From the NCBI GenBank assembly GCA_019649035.1, contig BMAT01001843.1:319042-383041 (forward strand): DNA of 64,000 bases, in the 5' to 3' direction. The stretch's first letter is position 1; each line of letters begins with the position of its first letter. The DNA comes from Elysia marginata. Lineage: Eukaryota > Mollusca > Gastropoda > Plakobranchidae. The notes below the pieces were generated by a model that did not search any database, was not told the origin of the DNA, and saw only the letters and a program-made list of their open reading frames with translations. This document shows, one piece after another, positions 12,421 to 33,900 of the stretch. A program made the position numbers and the translations under genes.

Positions 12421-15400
12421 GGACTGTTTACTTCAGCTTTAATTTTATTTCTCTGAGATGATACATGTATTAACAAAACCCCTGACTTTTCTTCATGTTG
12501 TTTTAGTTTGTTATCTGTCACTTAATCTTTGATGTCGTTTAAGCTGTTCAAGCACAGTTGTTCAAAATGGTGTCAAATAGAAATACTGAACAAACTTAGA
12601 GATCTATAACCATTGATAACAGTTTTAGTTTTCTTAAATAATTGGTTACCATATTGCAGGCTTTTTATTCATTTGTAACAGAGTCTGTTTAAGATAACTG
12701 CATAGAACCAGGTCAAAAGTTCATCGAAACCAATACAATTTCAATGGCATGTTGGGACAGGTTTTAAAATGCAGAGAATAGACTGTTTTTGCTGCGTTAT
12801 TGTAATGAATATTGTAATTTGTTAGGTGCTGATCTGCATGAATTCACCAATCACCATGTCCTGCATCACAAACACGGAACTGAGACTTTTTTCACAGCCC
12901 ATGTAAAGTAATTTGGCAACAAAAGCAAGAAAAAAACAACTTACATATCATTTACTTTTTTTTTTATTAATGAATATAACATTCCCGACTTCATTGTACA
13001 ATTCTTGAAATTCCTGTTCACTTAACTTTTTTTATTCAAATATTTAAGTTTGAATGCAGTAATGTGTATGTAACTGATACAAAACATTTGTTTATCATAT
13101 TTCATACCAATATAAGCTGAAACATTTCAAATTTTATGTGTGCAATGCCAAAGTTTATCAACCAAACAAAAACAGCGGATATTTTGGACTAGAATGAGTG
13201 CTATGTTCTGGACTCGTTGCATTATTAGTTATAGTGTTGAGCTATCATGATGGTACAATGCATTGAGTAGAATGCTATTATGCAATAGTTTGAGTTAACT
13301 TGGATGTATCCTGGCAACTTGATAGTCCAACGCTTTTACTTTTATGCAATGAGTTAAAAAAAACTCACACAAGCCGATACCACAAAAAATGGACTATTAG
13401 CAAGAATATAAAGCATTACAAAATATCTCTATAACATGTCTTGTTACTCAGAAACCAAGGTTTAAGGAGGATTTAAATAACTATCAAAAGGAAAATAATA
13501 TAGCATTGCCAAATTTAACACGAAGTGCATTGTTGGTCTGTAAAACAACCACTTGGTGGACGAATCTCATACCTTAAGACAGTGTAGGATTTTTATTTTG
13601 GAAAAAGAGCGTCTGCAAGCACTGCAGTGTGTGTAGATTCAAGTGTTTAAATTACAAACTTGTGCATTTTGTACTTTCCTGGTCCTTTCTTGTTTGGTTT
13701 TAGGTAGCTTTGTATTTCTTGTTACGCAGTTATCTGTTCAGGGTTCTCGTAATTTCCAAATAAATTATAGGGCCCAAATATAGAGAAAGTCTGGTAACAA
13801 GGCTTTCGTTTTGCACTCTCAACTGAGTATAACATACATTCAACATTTTCCAAGAACAAGAATGTTAAAATTTGAGCTATGAGAATTAGTTACCATATTA
13901 AAGTAACGTTTTTGCATCCCCTAACTGTTTCGTGCAAAGAAAGTCACATATTTTCTTTACAGAAAATTTTTATCATATAAAGCCATTCCTTTTATAACGT
14001 TTGAAAGCTCCGAGAACGCACTGTACAAAGTATTATTACAATCCAGGTACAACCATATACATGTATAGGAAAAGTAGAACGTGAAAAACACATCCGACTT
14101 CTTTAACCTGGCTGTGAGACATACAAACACAATCAAATCACTGTAGAAATAATCATAGATGAAAAAGGGGTTGTGTCAGCATTGTTCGGTCCAACGTTTT
14201 AGGCTGTCTAGTCATAGCCTACAGATAAGTTGACCCTTTTCATATTATTTTTTAATGCAACTTACTTCTGAAATCATGGAAGTAAAGTAGGAGTTTGGTC
14301 TTCGCTCCGAATAAAGTTATTGCCAATTTAATACGAGGTTTGTGATCCAAAAGTGGTTGTGCCCCTTATCTTGATCTAACAAACCTTCTCCCACTTAGTG
14401 TTAGTACAGATTCAAAAAGAAAATCGATGGAATATTAATCAGTTTATGTATCAAACACAGTGAAATCCTGATAAAGTCAACACCTTGGGGCCGAAAAAAA
14501 TGTGTTGACTTTAAGCAAGAGTTGGCTTTACCCACTATAAAGATATAAAGAAATACAAAACGGGATTGCGAAATAGTGTTGACTTTAAGCAAGAGTTTTC
14601 CTTAAAGTTGTTGACTTTACATGGACTCCACTGTATACTTTCCAAGAGGTGGATTTATTTTTGGCGGTACTGCTCTACCCATAGCACCGTATAGTTTAAA
14701 GGATTTAAAAAAGAGCTAACAGCAGAGTCATCGGCTCCTCCATGTATCTCGAAAACTTAAAGTAAAACAGCAGGGTCTGTGATGGTCTTAGTTCAGTTAG
14801 GCAATAAACGAAGATAAATGAACATAGTAGGATAAAGTAGGATCGTTCCTTTTTCTTCATCATCAGATTGGCTTTCGTTGGATTCTTGAAATAACACTAA
14901 ACAACTATGAAAGCATTCTCGATGCTGAGAAAGCACGTTTCATGTCTAGCAAATAAAGAGACGAAAGAGGTCTATTCCTGTCAAAGCCAGTTTTTTCTTC
15001 ATCACATAGAATGAAGGTCACAAGCGCTAACACAAACCCAGACTAATTTTACAACTTTCCTTGGCAATAGATGATTGCTGAGTGTTGTTTTTCCGGCTTG
15101 AAAAGAAAAAAAATCAAGCTTTCCATACATGGACTTGAAAAGAAAATGTCCACTATTTCTCGAGACAGATGAAACAATTATGGATTCATAGCTTCCGACA
15201 TCTGGAGTCTAATTATAATGAATTGTGTTTGTTCCGTATTGATTCCTATTTGCTATCATCTCTTCCTGGATGACAGGGCCAGGTGCCTCTCAAACAGATC
15301 GCGACTTCAAGGCCACGCAAACATGAAAAGCTTTGTTTGTATTACAGGGTCTAGTGTTGACTTTGCGCAATCCTCATGCCTCCGCCTGGGCATGTGTAGA

Positions 15401-18400
15401 ACTAGACATGCATGGGTGTAGATTTGTTTATGTTTTGATTTCTTGTGTGCTAGGGGTGGAGAAAATGAACCACACCTCTACTATAGAAAGCCAAATCATA
15501 CTGAATGTTTTCACGTTACAGCAGACACCTAAACTAAAATAGAGTATGGTTTTGTGGTTGTCGAGATTTGAGACAGCTGAAGGTAAACTCTTGCTTTAAC
15601 ATTAGATCATTTTATCCTTTGTGGAGTATTAAAAAAATCTGTATAGTTAATTTTGACTCTCAAGCTAGGCAAATGAATCGGATATCGCACCTTTGACATA
15701 ACAGCGTGTTTTCTAAACACTCAATCGTTAAACATTGCATTTGTTTATCATATAAGGGAAATGGAAGACATTCTTTTGATTTGAAATGTAAAAAAATGAA
15801 GAATAAGTCTATTAGTTAAAGAAGTTTTCTCAAGTTGAAATCCGACTCATTAGTCCAAGAAGAGAGACATCTATACAAATCTCGCTTGGGGTTAACAAAT
15901 TACATTTAATTATTATGGTCCCAAAGTATGCCTATCAAAGTTTTTCTAACCCCACTGCATTTCGTGTTTGATCCAGCTATATCATCTTCTGTATACCGCC
16001 ACCTCCTACAGGCCTACACATCTAAGATGTGGTAAAATCATAGACTAGATTCCACTGAGATGTGTATTTAAGGCCTATAAACATGATACAGAATCATAAT
16101 TTACAAAGATAAAAAAGATTAAATTATAAGAAGTAAAGAAGGGAAAGCAGACATTGATGAAACCCTGTTAAACATGTTGGTTGATGTTTGTTTTTGGGGT
16201 TTTTTGTTTGTTTGTGTGTACAGAATCAAAGCAAATGGCGAAATAGGCGGCGATTTCTTTAACATTTCGGCCCTGCTTTGTTAGTTTGTTGTTGAGGTTC
16301 GTGGTTGCTGAAGTTTTTAGCCTTTCCAAAAAAAAAATATTTTAAGACGGAGAGTGGGAGAGGAGGTTTAGATTTCCTTTCGCGGAATTCCGCCTCACCT
16401 TCACTTGTATAATTGTGAGTTATTTATTTAAAGTTCTATAATCTTTTATATTTTGGTTTTTGTTTTGGGTCGCTGTGGTGAGTTTTGGGAGAAAAATCTG
16501 GGAGCAGATTAAAATGTTTATACACTCACCGTATATTTTTTTCATTATAGTTTCCTTCATCTTTTTTAAATGCGCTAAATCGTTGGCACATTTACGCAGT
16601 CTTAAAAACAGCAGCACAAGATAATTTAGTTTCCTTATAATTATAAGCTATGAATTTGTCAGACGAAAGAGTCATTACATTTTCCTGCGTTCTTATCGTG
16701 TGTTGCCTATTTTAATACTAGTGCTGATTGGTATCGATGCTGAGACCATAAGCCGCGGAAAACAAAACTCATGCCCTGATATGTGATAACAACATGAATT
16801 TACGAGTTTGGAGTCGTTCTTCTTTTTCTCAAAGTTGTCTTATTTGAGTATCTAAGTAGGATACGGGTTTATTTTACAAGAGGCGCTCAGTAACCTTTTG
16901 TGCACGGTTTATATCAATATATCTCCTAATCTTGAGGCATTATTTTACGAATTTTCTGCTTTCTGCAGCGTCACCCAAAGCATTTGTTCATTGGTAGTAT
17001 TCTGCTCAGTACAGGATCCAGGAGGGCATTAAAACCTTTCCACTCCCAGACAGCCCAATGACCATCGAGTCGACTGTTTCTATCCGCTAAAAACCATTGG
17101 CATTTTAATGCTAAACAAACAAGGACGCCTCTATTTCCTGCCTCGACTATGTGGAGTTGTGGACACAGTGAGTCCTTCACAAACTTGAACACAGCAACAC
17201 CTAAACACCAGTGACATTGAACTTCTTTGTAGTGGAAAGCGAATGGGGATATTCCGTGAAAGTCAGAAAAAAGAGGGGATTAGACAGATCGCTTTTTGGT
17301 TTTACTGTTTGGTTCACTGCGTCTTTTCCTAACTGCGATTTTAAGTTAAAAGGTTTATAAGTACGGAATGGTCTTTCCTGGGAGTATGCTAACAGCTTTT
17401 ATGAAAAAGGGGGAAAAGTAGCAGGTTATCTAGTGCAAGATGATTATGGCCTAGTTTGCCTAGTTGAGGAAGAAAGAAGAGGTTCTACACCCTTCGTCTT
17501 TTTATTTATAAGAAAAACTCGCTAAAATAAAACTTATCACCGGACATTGCCATCATTTATATTCAAGGTAACTTTTGTTTCAATATAAATTTTTATTACG
17601 AAGCCTTAGTATTTCTTTTTTACTTTTGATTGTCCCATAAAGAAAATAGGAGTCGTGATTATTGGCTTCAAATTTTCCATAAGTGTGAATTTAATATTTT
17701 TACTATTATGAGAGCGCGGTGCGACTGCATTCCATACAGATAAGTACGATATAGACTTTCCAAGTAAACTTGTACATTGTGGCGCCACGTATATAAGCTA
17801 CCATTTTTGTAATAGATGTGATTGAGTTGGTTTTTTTTTAATGGAAAAAATGGCATAGTAAATTCAACCTGTATTTTCCTACGTGTTTTGCCATTATAGA
17901 CTTTTTATTTCAGAGCGGTCTATTTTTTTTAACTAAATGTGAAAGCACAATTACGGCTTTGGCATAAATCGTATATTGTTTACCAAAACAACACGTTCCG
18001 AAGAGTTATGGGAGGCTGTTTGAAATGTTACGTATATGGAAAGTTTAATTTTCTTTAAAAATAGACCAAATTATTGCATCTGATATTGTATGTTGGGGTT
18101 GCTTTATTATTTCAAATGTCTTCCATCCTACCGGTCTTGTGGAGACCACAAAACTATACCTGAGTCAAGGCTAAGATGCCATTTGAAACTGAGACAAGTA
18201 CATATAAAGTGCGATCATGATAGAGATCTTTGTTATTTAACTTCGGTTAAAAATCTATAACTAAGATAAATCAAACTGTTTTTAAATCACATCCTTTGAC
18301 ATGATGCTTTATTTAAAAGGTTTTAGAAAGGTTTGTACCGGTACTGTATGCAAGTGGCTTGCTTCGAAATAAGCGGGATCTCTTTGAATCGTCAAATTAG

Positions 18401-19623
18401 ATATTATAGAGAATAATTCAGAAAAAAAATTCATTTATTTTATTTTAATTATTCTAGTGTCTCTGTCTAAATCAAAGATGACGAGGCACCGAACGAAATA
18501 CGACTCTATTTTAGCTTTTACTCTCGAGAATAGAAAGGCGGTGGGTGGCTGCATGAATGCAAAAAGGGTGGGGTGCTGGTTAAGGCTTTAACGAGAAAGC
18601 GAAGGCCGTACGAAAAATGACGATATAAAGGAATTTAAAAGCCCGTCTCAGTGAATAGATTATTTGTTCCAACGGGTTTTGCCAAACGCTGATGAGTCCA
18701 TAGCATAACCTCCCATCACCTCGCGACTTCAGCGAGGGTTTAACCTGGCTTCCCGTCACTATCAATGATAGTCGCAGCATAGGCCGGCTCGGGGCAGGTC
18801 GTTTGATGTCAAGGAAGGACCAGTCAGTATGCCCTGCTTGTGAGATTTCAGACTTGTATCTGTGGGTGTATTTTCAAATCTTCGTCACAGATGTTAAACT
18901 TCAAATGCTTGCTAGATAACTAAACAAATTATTAAAGACCTTTAGATGAGCATTTTGTTACTTTTATGAACCAAACCGATTATTTACTCCAGATAGTATG
19001 AAACACAAAGTCGTGTAGGCCTGTATGGCAGATTTGTTTGCAAAGCTGAACTGTTTTACTTCTTTTCATTTCTTTGGATCTTGGACTTCTCAAGTGGTGG
19101 CCTTAATACATCAAAGGATGTTAGCTCTGTGTGGAAGTTGTAGGCCCTAAATTAGTTGTTTGCCAAATCTCACACTTCAGGTTTACAAATGATCAATGAT
19201 CAGGGACTTGAAATTTACTGTTATTCATCGCTGAATTTTAGTTTTAAACTTAATCAGGTCATTTTAGTTTATATCTGTAAATTTTGATAAGATTTCAATG
19301 GAGATTTAATGCTTTTGACAATCCCATTAAGACTCATAGACCTCAGATTTTATTTTTTGTGAAGAAGGAAACAGCAGGATCGCCATAGAAAACACAGGTT
19401 TTTATTGCTTGTTATCTTTTCAAGACATATATTTTAAGACAAAGAATACAAACAGTCAACAGCATCATTCTGTTTTTTTATACTCGTTCTTCTTTGTACA
19501 TACGTATCAGACATGTAAATATAGGCCTTCTTAGATGAAACTTTCATACTAAAGCTATCAACTCAATCCGTTTTTGTAAACCATTAACTCCTGCTCAAGT
19601 TTGACACGTCATTGGCTGTGGCT
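12421..19623. other. Intergenic region, no gene recognised
   Basis: About 7 kb between the LINE fragment and the protease gene. The longest open frames are under 75 codons and look random. The only clear element is the MITE at 14458-14633. A GC-richer stretch at about 18480-18830 has a short stem-loop (cctcgc...gcgagg near 18717-18735). It could be a promoter or 5' exon of the protease gene, but no coding or splice evidence ties it there. Confidence 0.5.
14458..14633. mobile_element. Small MITE with CAGTG ends (family 2, copy 1)
   Basis: About 176 bp. The left end cagtgaaatcctgataaagt and the reverse complement of the right end, cagtggagtccatgtaaagt, agree over most of about 27 bases. The flank is TA on the right and CA on the left. 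Inside, the phrase gttgactttaagcaagagtt occurs twice. Related copies are at 28254-28411 and 34734-34834. The CAG tips and TA target suggest a Tc1/mariner-type non-autonomous element. Confidence 0.65.
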
Positions 19624-27306
<7,683 letters not shown>

Positions 27307-28253
27307 TTATATTTACATGCCTTGTATCTGCTTTATGAATTCATACAAGTAATGTATTTACTTTAAGAGTGTATCCTGAACCATGTATAAAGTAAATAAT
27401 ATGCTGTGAATTGATGTGGAGTTTAGAAATGGGTTGGAGAGAGTGTTATTTAAAGAATACATGCATTTTGCAAGGGTGCAAAGACCATTTCAATTTATGA
27501 CTTAAACTAACTGCAAATCCAACTTATTTTCATCATTGTTTAACTCATTGTCTCTGTAATTTTGTAACGTTTTGCCAGGGATTTTTTTAAAGACAAAAAA
27601 CTTTAAAAGTGGGGTTGGTGGGAAAACTGACCATAGCCTCCAAGTCCATGCATGCTGTGTTGATGCAGAAGTAGTTTCATGCCCTAATCAAATTTGGTAT
27701 GTGCATCTAGTGCGATATGATACTTTGCACAAGGGTCAGTTGAACGATTTTGATGGCAGTTGATTCTTTACCCCACAAAACTACTTCTGCATCCTTACAC
27801 CACAAGTAGACTCAGAGAAATTAAATTAAAACACACAAAAAATATAGTCTGCATAGAAAGTTTACAGTAATATAAGTAATTGTGATTTTATACAAGAAGA
27901 TTTAAATCCTTTCATCAACTTAGTAGGTCTTCTATGGGTCTGTGAGCTTCTCTAAACAAAACTGATCTTGTATTTTTCAGATGAGAACACAAATTATGCT
28001 GTATCCCTGCCTTAACTAAGATTTAAGAGAAGCGCTCATATTATTACCAGTAAACGAGTGAATCTGTATGTACCTGTAGCATGCCACTCACTAGAGAGTC
28101 AGACTGGTTTTAAGTGATGACAGTATTTGTGAGTGTGATGCAGAAAACGAAGAAATAACTGATGATGAGAACATGTACATTTTTATGCATTTTGATAGTA
28201 GTGCCATGGTCAAATTGACTTCTTTAAAAGTGATATACATAGCACGCACTGTA

Positions 28254-28411
28254 CAGTGGAAGCCACTTAAAGGGAAACTTTTGCTTAAAGTCAACTCTGT
28301 TTGGCAGTCTTATTTTGTACATGTATTTCTGTGTGTTTTTTGTTATGATTAGTCAACTCATTTTTTTTGTCCAGAAGTGTTAACTTTATCCATCATTTTT
28401 GGGTTTCCCTG
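28254..28411. mobile_element. Small MITE with CAGTG ends (family 2, copy 2)
   Basis: About 158 bp, flanked by TA on both sides (28252-28253 and 28412-28413). It starts cagtggaagccacttaaagg and ends gggtttccctg. The interior aaacttttgcttaaagtcaa matches, in reverse, the repeated phrase of the copy at 14458-14633. Non-coding. Confidence 0.6.
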
Positions 28412-29300
28412 TATAACATGTATTTAATGTCAATGAGAGTGACAAGAACTCTGGTTGTAAGAAGAAATTTCAAAACACCATTACCCATTTTTTCCCTTTA
28501 ATTGAGCCATATGATTTATTTTGGAGTTTGAAAGAACCTAAATAAGTTAATTTGTTAAAATAAAAAAGCTGAGAAAATGCCAAAAACTATTCCCTATTTA
28601 TTGAAATGTCTCAAAGTCAAACCTTCCCATTATAAAAAATACTCTCTTCTCACCTCTCCACTCTTTATGTCTGTATCATGAGAATCCTAGTACTCTAAAG
28701 GACAAATTTCATCACCAAAAGCAGTTCCTTGCGGCACGTGGATCAATCATACCACTTAGAGAGGCAATATTTTTACTACCCTTTCAATAAAATCTTCCTT
28801 GAAATTTGTTTTGGAATGACATGATGCTTACTACAACCAGGGTCTTGAAAAAAAAAACCAAAGTTTTTGATATTAGCGAGTTTCACTTCATGTATCTTAA
28901 AAAATGGCATTGACTTTATATGAGAACTTCTGTGTTGCGTAATATGCAAATTTTCTTTTTCTTTATGTTACATGTAAGATGTTTATAATAACACATAAAA
29001 TGTTTATATTGTACATGGGACATTTATTTCATGACTAACCTTGAAGCATTGATATATATGAATTTGTATGGCACTCATTTGATACAATGTAAATAATTGT
29101 TATTCCTAATTAAAACCTTTATACGAAACCTTTTCCACATAACTGCAATATTAGTCTTACATTTATACGTATGTCTCTGTTAATGTCCCTTGCTTTTCTT
29201 CCAGTACGCCATAGCATGTCACATTGATCACAAGAATTTCTTGTTCAATCAATAGTAGTTGGAGATACAATGTAATAAGACAAGTTAAGATAAAATACAC

Positions 29301-29306
29301 TTTATT
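29301..29306 (-). promoter_or_regulatory. Candidate poly(A) signal, METTL25B strand
   Basis: On the minus strand this reads AATAAA, in the context caataaagtgtatttt. It is about 1.66 kb beyond the METTL25B stop codon, so it would imply a long 3' UTR. Nearer signals on that strand may be used instead. Confidence 0.35.
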
Positions 29307-29770
29307 GATTCATTACTGAATATTTGGCACGGAAATTGGCGCTGAAATAAATTGTATATATTTTTAGACAACTATATTTCAAAATCAAGCACAGAAACAC
29401 AATAAAACATGTATACACACCATCACCATTCACAACACATTTATTAAGATAAAAGCAAGTTTCCCCCCACCCCCCTCCCTTCTCTCTTTCTCCGTTCAAC
29501 ACCTCTCTCACATTTTACATTACAACCATAGATTTATACCCAGATAAAATGCATAGGTAAGAAGATATAGCAATGTTTATGCAAAAACTGGCTTTTTTTA
29601 CTTCAGAACAAGATAATCTTTTTAAGATAAATACTACTCTTCTTTTTGTAACAAGGTAATCAATAGACACTTTTTGTTTCAAAATAAAAACCAAACATAC
29701 TTTTCAATTTATTTTATTATAACAGTTTTCACAGCTTAAATCTTATTTTTCAGGACCTTTAGTATATATC

Positions 29771-30019
29771 TTGCAACCTGTGCAAATGAGTTGAATATTG
29801 CAATTTTCACTTTAAAAAGTTTTGATAGTTTAAATAATGCTTTTTTGGAGCTTTCAAATGTAAAAAATTGCATAACGTTATACAAAATTTAGAGAAGATA
29901 TTTCAAAATCTTTTGATCTAAAATACATGTATAAAGAAAAAGAGGGAAAAAATCTACTTTTAAAGGGCATTTACATACGATGAAACTTCTGATACCCAAC
30001 TCATTTGCACTGGTGCAAA
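29771..30019. repeat. Inverted-repeat pair, about 22 bp, 205 bp apart
   Basis: The left arm (29771-29792) reads ttgcaacctgtgcaaatgag. The reverse complement of the right arm (ending 30019) reads ttgcaccagtgcaaatgagt, with most bases shared and tgcaaatgagttg exact. The spacer is AT-rich and non-coding. It may be a small TIR element or a hairpin in the METTL25B 3' UTR. No clear target-site duplication is seen. Confidence 0.45.
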
Positions 30020-30968
30020 CCGTTTTTAACTTATTGAGGAAGTAGTTATGTTGAACAAACTGAAAGTATCTCTACTTGAAACTGAAATAATTATTTGAGC
30101 AAAATTTGGATGTCCAGTGCTACTTGCTCACGGCTAAGATTTTGGTAAGTTTTCACATTAGGGTTTCACTGCTAGCAGAGCAAAATTCCTTGGAGAAATT
30201 TTGGGATCAAAGATTGGCACAAGGAGGCTGGAAACACCTAATAAAAATAGAGGCAAAAAAGAACAAAGGAAATAATTATAATGAAACAGCTTCTCATAAA
30301 ATGGAGGACTAAAGTTTATAAAAGTAAAACTAAAAGAAATGTTTCAATGGTTTAAAAAGATATTATGTTTAATGTTCTTATCCAAATACCCTTTGTTGAA
30401 TTTATTTTCTCAAAACTGTTTTCATCCCATATTAAAACTTGCTCTTCTTCTCAAGCAAAGTTGAAGAAAATTCCAGAGATAAGATAATATTATGCTCCAG
30501 TGCAGATATTTTGAATCCCTTAAGAACCAAATTTAACTTCATATTTTAAATTATTTAAAATTTGAATTATCAATATAATTTTTGTCAATTAAAAAAGAGA
30601 GATAAAATTAGTAATATGAATAAAGTTTAAAGTAAACTTGTAATTTCAAAAACCACGTCTTAATAATTTGGTCTAAACTGTAACAGTTTGAGAGGACTTG
30701 TTGATAGTAATGCTGTTAGTACAAAAAGTTATTTGAATTGTTATATTCAATACAAAAAGAAAAAGGATTTTCAACATTGCATCTCAAAAGAATAAAAATT
30801 CAAGGCTACACAATTCTTATGTGGAAGAAAAAAAAATCTTGAAATAGGTAGCACTGCATGAAATTAAAACATAAAAAACACAATCATATTTTGTTTCTCT
30901 TATAACAATTTGCATTAGCAGGGTATTAGCTTAAGATTGCATTAATTATTTGGCCTTTTGTCTGCAGC

Positions 30969-33900
30969 TCATATAAAGAATAATTTTTTTTGCTCACCAT
31001 TTTCTAAAAGAAAAAGGGCTCGGTCATAAAGAAGAAGTGTCTCCACCAGAGGGGCCAGGCTTAGCCGCAATGTATAGAAAGCTACAACTCTTTTCCAGCG
31101 GCCTGTGAGCTCAATGCATTCGTTCATCAGATCACCAGGTACTGATTCTATGTCAATGCCCAGTTTCTTGAGGTTATCAGCTGCATACCTGTAGCCAGAG
31201 AAATATTATTCAAATCACTGCACGAATGTTAACATGACATAATGAGCAAATATAAGACAAAGGAATACTGATTAGTAATTGTTTTAAAGTAAAAAAAAAA
31301 GATTTTAAAATAGCAAAAATAAAGTTATTTTATTTAGATTAGAGGATCTTCTTAACCATTACCATTATACTATTTGAAGACTTAAGTAAACACGACTTTC
31401 ACCCTCTGTTGCCCCAGAACCTTCGAAACTAAAGATTTTTAACAAAATTGTGAGCATTATGGGTAAAAGCACTTCTATGGAGACGTTCCGAATTTCAAGA
31501 TTCTACCTTTATTACTTTTTATGAAGTGCCCTTTCATCAAACGATTGTTTGAATTTCTTGTGGCTCAAAAATTGGAGAAACTAACAGGCTTTATTAATAA
31601 TAATGATAAAAATAATAATAATAATAATAATGAAATTGATTTGCAACAGCCCAAAGCGCTTACCAATAACACAATCATCATTCAGACAAAGACTCTCTCT
31701 AAAATTACCATTCATATAATTTACACTATAAAATCGAGTAATATATCATGGTTAACAATGGAAAAATATATATCTTATAGATCTAACAGCAACCAAATTC
31801 ATCTTGATTAATCATGACCTTCATAAAATAGGTTTTGACAGCCTTCTTAAGCTTTTCTTCGGGTATAATTTCGTGAATAGTTTGCGGTAAGGAATTCCAG
31901 ACTTGAGGGGCGAAATGTGAAAATGATCTGTTAGCTAGCTTAGGTATGCAAAATGAGTTTGTGTCGACAGATCTCAAATTTTTAGAGGGAACATATTTTT
32001 GGATATGATCACAAATATATAATAGGGTAGAGCTTTACTGTTTGTAAAGTTTTGTGACACAGCACAGCTATCTTGTATAATATTCTTAATTGAGCAGGGA
32101 GCCCATACAGTTTGCCAATGAAGATGTTATATGATCGCCCTTTTTTATTTTTCATAACTATTCTAGCTGCCATGTTCTGTAACTGAAATTGCTGTTACTT
32201 ATAAATTTTGTTATTTGGTAGATTAGAAAGGAGAGAATTACAGTAATCTATTTCTGAAAAAAACAAAGATGAAATAAGTTTCTTCAATGACTCTGCGTTT
32301 AAAAAGGCAGCCATTTGACCAATTCTGTACAGCCAAACGATGTCAAAGAGTTACTCGTAAATATGGAACAGTGTATCGATGGTGTTAAAATATGGGTGAA
32401 TGTAAACAAACTCAAAATGAATGGAAGATAAAACCAAATACTTCTATGTAATCCTAAGGAAAAGACGTGTTCTCGATGTGAAAGATGATATAAAAATAGA
32501 GAATGAAAAGATATTCTTTTCTAAGAAAGCAAAAAAAAATTTGGGTCCATTAAAGGTAAAGGTAAAGGTAGGCCCATACTCGACATGAGCGTAGGGGAAC
32601 AAGGAGCAGGGTCCTTGTTTTTCTAGGCACACGGCATAGTGAGGTAGTTTGCCATTGCTTTCCTCGCCGCCTTTACTTTCACCGAGTCTTAAGAGACCTA
32701 GCTACCCATCAAGTGCTGGGTGGGCACAGGGGAGCAAATAAAATTTAGCCCGGACTGGGGATTGAACCCGGGACCTCTGAGATAGCGGTCAACCGCCCTA
32801 CCGATTGCGCCACTGATAAAACACCATGTAAATCATCTTTGTAAAATTCTTTATTATTATGAGCTTTGTAGAATTGGTCATGATTACAATAATAATAATG
32901 ATCTATTGTGTCGAATGTGGCACTTAAATCTAGGAGAGCAAGGGCTTTGCCGTTGTCGCATTCACACAAAAGATCATTATGTATTTTCAATAAAGCTGTC
33001 TCCATGTTATGAAATTCACAGTGAGCAGATTGATAGGTTTCCCTTAGTCCATTCTTGTCAAAATGATTCTTTAACTGATAAAGAACAACCTTTTCCAGAA
33101 TTTTAGAAAGAAACGGTGGATTTGAAACAGGTCTAAAATGTTTAAGCTCTTCTATTGGTAAGTAAAACACCTTACTTACTGATAAAAGGTTCGATCAGGT
33201 CCTATTTTACTAGTAATTCTGGCCTGACCACTCTTAAAGCTGGGACAAACTGATTTCAAAAGTTTCTCTAAGGCTGCTCTGTATGAATGGCTTTTTAAGT
33301 GAGAGGGGTTTTCTGGAGAACAATTAAAAAAAATATTGATGACAAGCAGAACTTTAAAAAATGGAACTAAACAGATCATTTTTAAAAAAGACAAGCAGAA
33401 AAATCAATAGTGCCATTGGCTTCAGGTGGCTTGTCAGGATACTCATGTAAATTAGGTACCATGTAAAAAATGTTCTTGTATTATTTTTAAAGGTTTTTCA
33501 ATATGTTTGTTTATACTATGCAATTAATCAAACAAGTATACAAAATAATATTAAAAATGTACACATTAGAAATTCATGAAAGAGGTCAGAATGACATGCC
33601 TGTTTAAATTGAAATATTAACCTTTTCATACACAACCCAAAATGTTTTTTTTTTATGTGACAAAGAAATGAACAAAGGTTGTTAAGAAAGTGTTTTTAAA
33701 CAATATTGTTTCATAATTAAACCAAGCAATGCCTCACCTAACAGCCTTTGATGATAGGAATCTGCAAAATGGCATGCCATTTCTCTTGCTTCATAGCTCA
33801 GGCACTGCATTGGGAGATCCTGAAGGAATGAACTCATTGGAAAGTTATCCAACTCATCCTGTGGTGAGCTGAAATGCAAGAAGCCTGGTTCTTAGAAACA

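Larger units (their letters stand above)
27307..30968. other. Intergenic / 3' UTR region between convergent genes
   Basis: Between the protease stop codon and the METTL25B stop codon. It contains a MITE (28254-28411), an inverted-repeat pair (29771-30019) and a minus-strand AATAAA at 29301-29306. AATAAA words on the plus strand at 28559 and 28786 are possible poly(A) signals for the protease, but would imply a 3' UTR over 1.2 kb. No coding exon was recognised. Confidence 0.5.
31590..33170 (-). mobile_element. CR1-like LINE remnant in METTL25B last intron
   Basis: The minus strand encodes RT motifs: LKHFRPVSNPPFLSKILEKV, then ETYQSAHCEFHNMETALLKI, then ALLDLSATFDTIDH (33140-32850). After an interruption the C-terminal part follows, LRSVDTNSFCIPKL and RSFSHFAPQVWNSLPQTI (31980-31850). 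It ends at 31595 in an AAT/ATT microsatellite tail after the usual agcgctt word. The catalytic YADD segment is not seen. The RT middle is lost, and a tRNA-derived SINE now sits in that interval. It has several frame breaks and is inactive. Confidence 0.75.

Noticed and set aside
15218-15542. Small overlapping open frames in the intergenic region
   Set aside because: Short, overlapping, no domains and no splice context; consistent with chance.
18689-18740. Hammerhead-ribozyme-like core ctgatgag followed by a stem
   Set aside because: The essential GAAA segment is not found downstream at the required distance, and the flanking helices do not form.
32755-32815. A tRNA gene on the minus strand
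   Set aside because: A and B boxes are present, but the arms do not pair as a tRNA and the sequence continues into a SINE body and tail.
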